Positions 58,392 to 64,000 of a stretch of 64,000 nucleotides of DNA are shown in pieces. The notes beneath the pieces are model-generated. The model was not told where the DNA came from, made no database searches, and saw only the letters and a program-made list of their open reading frames with translations. Position numbers and translations under genes: made by a program. The DNA comes from Biscogniauxia marginata (taxonomy: Eukaryota; Ascomycota; Sordariomycetes; Xylariales; Xylariaceae), in assembly GCA_022695795.1 (NCBI GenBank), contig MU404060.1, positions 113,008 to 177,007 of the forward strand, in the 5' to 3' direction. Position 1 is the first letter of the stretch; every line of letters begins with the position of its first letter.

Positions 58392-59914
58392 GATTGATAA
58401 GCTCCGTCGGCAGGCAAAGGACCAATTTTGAGGCTAAGCGCTAGGGGTGTCGCGGCGGTGTAACGAGGGTGCTCGAGGGACAGGGAGGCCTTATAAGTGT
58501 AAATAGCCGGTCATCCATGTATCTCTAGTTTAGGTTCTCCGAGAAGCAATGACGTTATTACACGTCTCTAAAGGAGTCTTGAATCGTAACGTGAGGCTTT
58601 AATGTGCACATGTAGCATTAGTCATGTAATAGACAATGAACGCACTCTATATGATGTGTCCAAAATCTTGATAAGGTACCCAAGCCATCCCTCAACGTCC
58701 TGGTGGGTATCTAAAAGGAGACTAAGATAGGGCAGCGAAGAATGACTGATGAATAACATAATTTACATTCATCAGGCTTGGTCGGAAGCCGGTGGAAATA
58801 GTTACTAAAAGAAAAGAAACGAGAGGTACGAATTCATCGACTTGGGCCGAAGGGCAATGATGATATAACCACTGTAAGTATGGGCTAAGTTTCCTAGAAT
58901 GGAATTACATGTACTGTTGCGTCAAATATCGCACCAGATACGTACTTACTGCGGCACACTAGCTAAGGCTCTCTCCCTTATACATACACACCTTTCTAAA
59001 CAGTCTTGCTGTGAAGTACACGTATCATTCCCACCTCGGACGTGACACACTTCTTAGGAATAAATCGCATGTATCCTCATAGATCCCTGGTATGGCGCCG
59101 TATATATCGTATGTGCTCCTCTATCTATATATCACTGGGTTTATTAGAGAATATGATGATGTAGGCAACTAGGTTTTAAAGACCATGGGCAGTGATATGT
59201 CAGATTTTAAACTCAGCTAAGTGTTAGCTGAGAATATTAAGAATGAAAGTCATAACCCTAGATACAAACAGAACAAGTCGTACTATAAAATGTGAAGGAA
59301 GTGGTGATAATGCAGCAGAACTAACAGGCTTCATGCAGATATGCCTTCAAGTGACACAACCTGATGTCTCAATCCGTCTGCAGATACTAGGGGAGAAAGA
59401 GACAGAAAAGCCTTCGTGATATGTGTAAATTCTATGACCCTCTCCACATTGGGCTAAGCAGAGTCTGTTTGAACTAGACCCCAATCCCAAATCCTGATTA
59501 GTTATGATATAGGCTCTATCTATATAGTCAATATTTTCTAGCCGTCCCTATAGGGATCTTCGCTTGTCAACGGAGCGGGATGTGATATCTAGAGTACTAT
59601 TCACGGGTAGTGTAAAAGTTATACGTCGCTGGTACCATAAGGTATACAAAGCAAGAAGAAACTGTGATGATGACATCTCTATTATATAATCCCGAGGTGT
59701 ATATTTCACTCAAATTTTGCATGCAAGTATTGCACGATATTCCGGGTATAAAGGAAGCATGTCCCCCTATTAGTCATTGCTCGTCTTCCAGTATCGTTGT
59801 TCACACTTAGCACCTCTGCTACAATATATTCAAGTACTTCTCTCTCTGATCTTACACGACATCACTCAACGCCGGGTCTGACTATTACATTGCCGCAACA
59901 TCCCCAACAATAAG
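58392..59914. other. Intergenic
   Basis: No gene or repeat recognised on either strand. Confidence 0.5.
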
Positions 59915-60162
59915 CACACCATGGTAAATATTGTGTCCACTGCGAAGAACTACAGGAGAATAATCCCTGCATAAATGCAATGACTGCGGAAAGCCGTTGC
60001 ATACACTTTGTGACAACGATACAAATTGCTTATGCCTGCTGAACAAGTGCAATGTCTGCATAAAGGATATTTGCACGTGCCTGAGGTACCCTCAATGCTC
60101 CGCCAATGTCGAAAACAGGTCACAGGCCAAATGCAACGAGTGCGGCTCCAACATCCACTAGC
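59915..60162 (+). pseudogene. Cysteine-rich zinc-ribbon-like remnant with a frameshift
   Basis: One frame reads HGKYCVHCEELQENNPC (59920-59970) and the next, shifted by one base, reads HKCNDCGKPLHTLCDN then CLCLLNKCNVCIKDIC and KCNECGSNIH up to TAG at 60160. Together there are about 19 Cys, many as CxxC pairs, as in small multi-zinc proteins. No ATG heads the first frame (a TAA precedes it), so an upstream exon or a lost start is needed. The family is unknown. Either a pseudogene with a 1-nt indel, a sequencing error, or a gene with an unusual intron. Confidence 0.4.
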
Positions 60163-61396
60163 TTCACGCGATGAACTACACGGCTGAAAACTGTCTTATC
60201 GGCTCGTCTCCATTATTACTATGATGGTTGGGTACAGATTGGGCTTATTGGCCTATTGGCCTATCGTCTAGTTGTCATTGTCCAGCCGTCACACTCGGAT
60301 TTCTGTTGCGTGATCGTTGGTGGTTAGCCGCATCCACAAGATGCGTTATAAACTAGGCCTATGTAGCACTGAATTTTTTTCCCAGGCAATTATCGAGGGG
60401 ACTTGTGCAATTGATCAACAATTTATTTTTCTTGGGGATAACCTCATCCTATTGACTCTGCATTACCGGCTTGTACGTTGGATAGATGCTTCAACGTAAG
60501 TCGTTTCCTTGTTGCAGTTGGCCACTACTTTCGTTACACCATAATAGGAATTAAAGCTTAGATAAAAATTTTGTTGTTTTGAAATTTGACCTCCGTCTCT
60601 TTATTTGCAGCGCTTGAGTTCGTAGCCTCTGCTCGACATCGATATTGTCCAGCCCCATAGGCTACGCACGCCGTGTGCGATAGAATTATTTGTACTTGAT
60701 AAGTTAATGTTGAGTATAATTCGGTAGCTATTTCTTGTAGATTCACATATCCCCAGTAATGACCATCGTGAATTCAGTTTCTCCAATGCTAAAGATGTTC
60801 GATATCGGAACGCCAATGACAGAGGCATACTGATAGCAGGATTCATTCGTAGGAACAGGCCCATTAATCTCTGATTGCTAATGTATAATTAGGCAAATTT
60901 GATTTCTGCGATCTTAAGATTCTCCCAGGTATCTCTTGGTCCATATTTGGCTGCCGGGGTGCTGCAAGCCAAAGAATACAAAATTAATCGCAGCAAATAT
61001 ACTCCCGTTATCACCCGATTCCAAGAAATAAGAAATCAGGAACTAGCGACAACGGTCGATCTAAACACCCTAGTATTTGTTGTTGAAGGACAGGGATGGC
61101 TCGATATCTTATATTAGATATCCATTTTTGATATTGTAATTTGTATGCTAAATAGGTTAGGTACTGATAGCTTATATGGACTGGCTTGTCTATAATAACA
61201 TCCTAGTAATACGGGTCTCTTGAAAATACATCAGTCTAGTTTGCAGTACTATTACAGTAGCTTATGTTTACATGGAATTAGGTAGGAAAGGGAAAAACTG
61301 AGAGCTGGTCTATAGCTATCAGAACATTACTTAGCCTCAACAGATACCTTTATTTGGAGTCCTGTGACTTACACCAGAATATTCTAGAGCATCTAG
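60163..61396. other. Intergenic, short unassigned frames
   Basis: Frames at 60601-60864 (-) and 60899-61117 (+) translate to nothing recognisable. Confidence 0.45.
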
Positions 61397-61912
61397 TTAC
61401 AATGCATCGTTCATATGTAACTCCCATTCATCATAGTAATCCTCGTCTTCGGCGTAAATCTGATAACGCCCTCGTCGTCGTGGTGTCTCGTCAATGAATA
61501 TATTTTCTCTCGAGTCTAACACGCAATCTTCGTCTTCTGGTCGACTGTTCTGTTCCTCAATGTTTTCGATATTGATCTCGGTGGGTTTAACAACCTTGTC
61601 TTCCTCGACCTTTGATCTTTCGGCCCTTCTCTCTTTCTCGCGGGTTTTTATAGCTTTCCTTTGGCACTGCCTTTCGTTGCACCATCTTGCCCCCCTCTTC
61701 TTTAATTGTATCCCACAGTTCTCGCAGTCATTTACTGGGTTTTTCCTACGGTAGTCTTCGAAATATTTCGCCCGTTGGCAATCGTCCTGGGTGCAATATT
61801 GGAATTCCGGTCGGTCGTATATTGGTTTTTGACAGTGGCGACATGGCTTTGTGCCAAAAGGGTACAAGATACTAACATTGCTTTGGTTTGACGGCATCGT
61901 CGCGGCGAACAA
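61397..61912 (-). CDS. Small protein with duplicated zinc-binding motif and acidic tail
   Basis: Single exon, 171 residues (start 61912, or Met6 at 61897). Two copies of a zinc-ligand pattern: Cys24, Cys27, Cys40, Cys45 (PCRHCQKP...QYCTQDDCQRAKY) and Cys63, Cys66, Cys78, Cys83 (DCENCGIQ...RWCNERQCQRKAI), i.e. CX2C-X11/12-CX4C followed in both by QR and a basic helix. This resembles treble-clef or ribbon fingers of the CGNR/'YCs..C' kind used to bind nucleic acids. After it come a basic stretch (KTREKERRAERSK) and an acidic, Glu/Asp-rich disordered tail ending EDEDYYDEWELH. Likely a nuclear or nucleic-acid-binding protein; function unknown. It lies 4 kb from one RIP block and under 1 kb from the next. 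Confidence 0.65.
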   Translation of the reverse strand: MFAATMPSNQSNVSILYPFGTKPCRHCQKPIYDRPEFQYCTQDDCQRAKYFEDYRRKNPVNDCENCGIQLKKRGARWCNERQCQRKAIKTREKERRAERSKVEEDKVVKPTEINIENIEEQNSRPEDEDCVLDSRENIFIDETPRRRGRYQIYAEDEDYYDEWELHMNDAL

Positions 61913-62570
61913 GAAATCAGGTCCAAGTACGGCAGCTGGGACCTAGTTAGGTAGAAACTAATTTCTACTAGTCTATGAGCTACTTATATAAGATTGCCAG
62001 ACAACGACTATATCAGTAGCTATCCTTGTAGTTCGCTGAGGACTCAGGGTAGCCTATAAAATGATCAAAGCAGTTGCCCGTAGCCCGGTTGACTTGGATG
62101 GCATCCTAGCAAAGAGTTTTGATCATATTCCGCCGTGCAACCTCAGCTGCTTCCTCGAGTGATAGGCATGACTAAGTAAGCCTTATTATTCTCCCATAAG
62201 CCGGTTTCCACAAGACGCGCTTTATTTTCAATGGCTTGATTCCTCAGCCCCTTTTTAATTGGTAGGGTACTCGATCACCATGTTACAATAGGATTAGATC
62301 AGCCTTCTTGACCTTAAAAGACCGCTGATATTCTCTATAAAGCTTCCTCATATTGGAATTAGAAGAACATTGCGGTGTCATGTTTGAACTCATGCATCAA
62401 TCCGAGTTCCACCTTGATTCCTCAATACGTTTGGCTAAATTTCGATTGAATGGTTGCACCAATATAGCACTCCCGTCAAACGCGTTTACGACTCAACCAA
62501 CCATAAAAGAAGTATTAAGATCTAGGCTGTGAAATATGAAATAGTCTAGAAAACAAGGGAATAACATGGT
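61913..62570. other. Intergenic
   Basis: No gene. AT content rises sharply from about 62.6 kb. Confidence 0.5.
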
Positions 62571-63353
62571 CGATCTATACTTACATATTAGATCTAAGTA
62601 AAAGTAGTACGTTATTATTTAAAAACATATCGTCTTTTATAATGATTAAAAAATAAAAAAGCTATAATATAATAATTAAAACAAGATTTAAATTTTAAAT
62701 ATAAAATATTTACTTATTAAAAAAATTATATAATTATTATTAACGTTTTTTATAAGTAAATAAATAAAATAAACTCGTAAATAAAATGATTTTTATATAA
62801 AATCGTATTTTTAATATATATAATTTCATTAAAAATCGTAAAATATTTAAACTTTAATTAGTAATTAAATAATTAATTAAATTAATAAAGTTAAAATTTA
62901 AATTTTTAAAAACCTAAATTATATTATTAAAAAACGTAAAATATTATATATAATTTATTATAATTTTAAATATCTTTATATATTAGATCTTTTTTATATT
63001 TTCAAGTTTAAATAATGAAAAAAAGGTAAAAATTTTAATGATTTCTTATAATAAATGATGCGGGCTTATAAGGGTTTTTCGAATTTATATAAAGGCCTTA
63101 ACCTTAAATAACCTAGATATAGGAGATAAGAGTCTATATATAGAGCTTGCAAGCTTGCGGCTTGTAAGGCTTCTCCTTTCTCTTTATATAATTCTATTAT
63201 TATTTATATACACCTTATATATATTAAGGAAATTCGATTTTAAAACGTTAAAAAATTATTATATAATATATAATTTTATTTAAAATTTTATTACTTTTTA
63301 AAAGCGGGGTAATATAATATAATTAGTTAATTATTATTATAACGTGCCTTATA
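62571..63353. other. AT-rich, RIP-like DNA
   Basis: Very high A+T, few C or G outside TA-rich words. Contains the small inverted sequence CTTGCAAGCTTGCGGCTTGTAAGG near 63147 in shorter pieces. No surviving frame. Confidence 0.6.
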
Positions 63354-63590
63354 AGCGAGTTAACTATATAAACGAGTGGGCCACCCGATTTCCCATATAA
63401 AATCGACTTTTTTAAAAATTCATAATTTTGTATATAAAAATCGTAAAAGTCTTGATCCTTTTTCTTTAGTTATATAAATATATTAAGTAACTAAATAGAA
63501 AATTAAAAAATTTATAATAAGTATATAAGGAAAAAAACGCAAAAACCAAAAATTAAAATAAAACGTATAAACCTTTTTATTAGAGTGTGA
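63354..63590 (+). repeat. Partial copy of the MITE-like element
   Basis: Starts GCGAGTTAAC and shares TATAAAATCGACTTTTTTAAAAATTCATAA and the later AAAATAAAACGTATAAAC block (in short matching pieces) with 56997-57395. It ends exactly at an LTR start, as at 41790. Confidence 0.7.
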
Positions 63591-64000
63591 CGAACCTCCT
63601 TGTGTGTGTTCCTAGTTAGCTGACTTCATAAGTAAATACGTACTGGGTTTTCTTAATTTAAAGGTAATAATAAATTGAGATTAGTTCAAGAGATTTACTT
63701 TTTTTTGTTCGTTAAAGAAATTTCAAGGTATTCTTATTATAGTATTAAAAAGTAATTATAGTTTTAAATTAATAATTAAAAAACTAAAATGAATAATTAA
63801 ATATATAAGAAATATCGTTTTTTTATATTTATTTATTTTATTTTTTATTCTTTATAATTAGTATGTTAAATACCTTTAGATATATTTATTTATATATATT
63901 TATATTACGTGATAATAAGTTATTTTCTTTTTTAAGATTTATATTCGGTGTAAAAACAAGAATAATAAGAATAATACTTTTATTATTTGATTATTTACTT
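63591..64000 (-). repeat. LTR of a further copy of the same Gypsy family, running off the window
   Basis: Begins TGTGACGAACCTCCTTG and follows the LTRs at 41791, 46257, 53337 and 56531. The second half (GTATGTTAAATACCTTTAG) is the element-A type. Cut by the window end. Confidence 0.8.

Overview
This window looks like nuclear DNA of a filamentous ascomycete (Pezizomycotina, probably a Sordariomycete-like fungus). Genes carry short introns (about 45-180 nt) with GTRAGT donors and CTAAC/CTGAC branch points. Gene families are typically fungal. The right third is AT-rich DNA full of repeats mutated in the C-to-T style of repeat-induced point mutation (RIP). No tRNA, rRNA, CRISPR array or bacterial-type operon was seen.

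Region 1 (1-41.6 kb) is gene-bearing. In order: a disordered protein with a SUMO-interaction-like motif (233-865, +); a six-exon rhodopsin-fold membrane protein (3160-4620, +); an ecdysteroid-kinase-like phosphotransferase (5728-6853, +); a 6.6-kb gene desert; an arylamine N-acetyltransferase (14441-13449, -); the SGT2 co-chaperone, whose first coding exon is only the ATG (15120-16322, +); an HMT1-type ABC transporter whose tail carries a PAM2 motif and an RG-rich box (21547-17693, -); a DUF1772-like small membrane protein (-); a six-exon EamA/DMT transporter (28554-27016, -); a type II membrane protein with a cysteine-containing extracellular domain (+); and a cupin (+). Where a gene was rebuilt from several exons, the summed length is a multiple of three and family motifs run across the joins.

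Region 2 (32.3-40.5 kb) is the most interesting part. It holds an alpha/beta-hydrolase - NB-ARC - TPR NLR-type receptor (36003-32336, -), then a CHAT-domain (caspase-like) protease with both the His and the Cys (38961-36845, -). Diverging from the protease across 644 bp is a 293-residue gasdermin-like protein (39606-40487, +). Fungal gasdermin-like genes are known to sit beside subtilisin or CHAT protease genes that activate them. I read this as a protease/pore-former regulated cell-death (allorecognition or immunity) locus with an NLR next to it.

Region 3 (41.6-57.4 kb) is a RIP-degraded island. A complete 7.48-kb Gypsy-type LTR element (46257-53740, minus orientation, two 404-bp LTRs, perfect 5-bp target duplication ACTTG) is inserted inside an older, more heavily mutated element of the same family (41791-56996). 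A 399-bp inverted-repeat (MITE-like) element and half copies of it border these elements.

Region 4 (57.4-64 kb) holds a broken APH-type kinase, a frameshifted cysteine-rich remnant, a small protein with two copies of a CX2C-X11/12-CX4C zinc motif (61912-61397, -), and then more AT-rich repeat DNA with another LTR running off the end.
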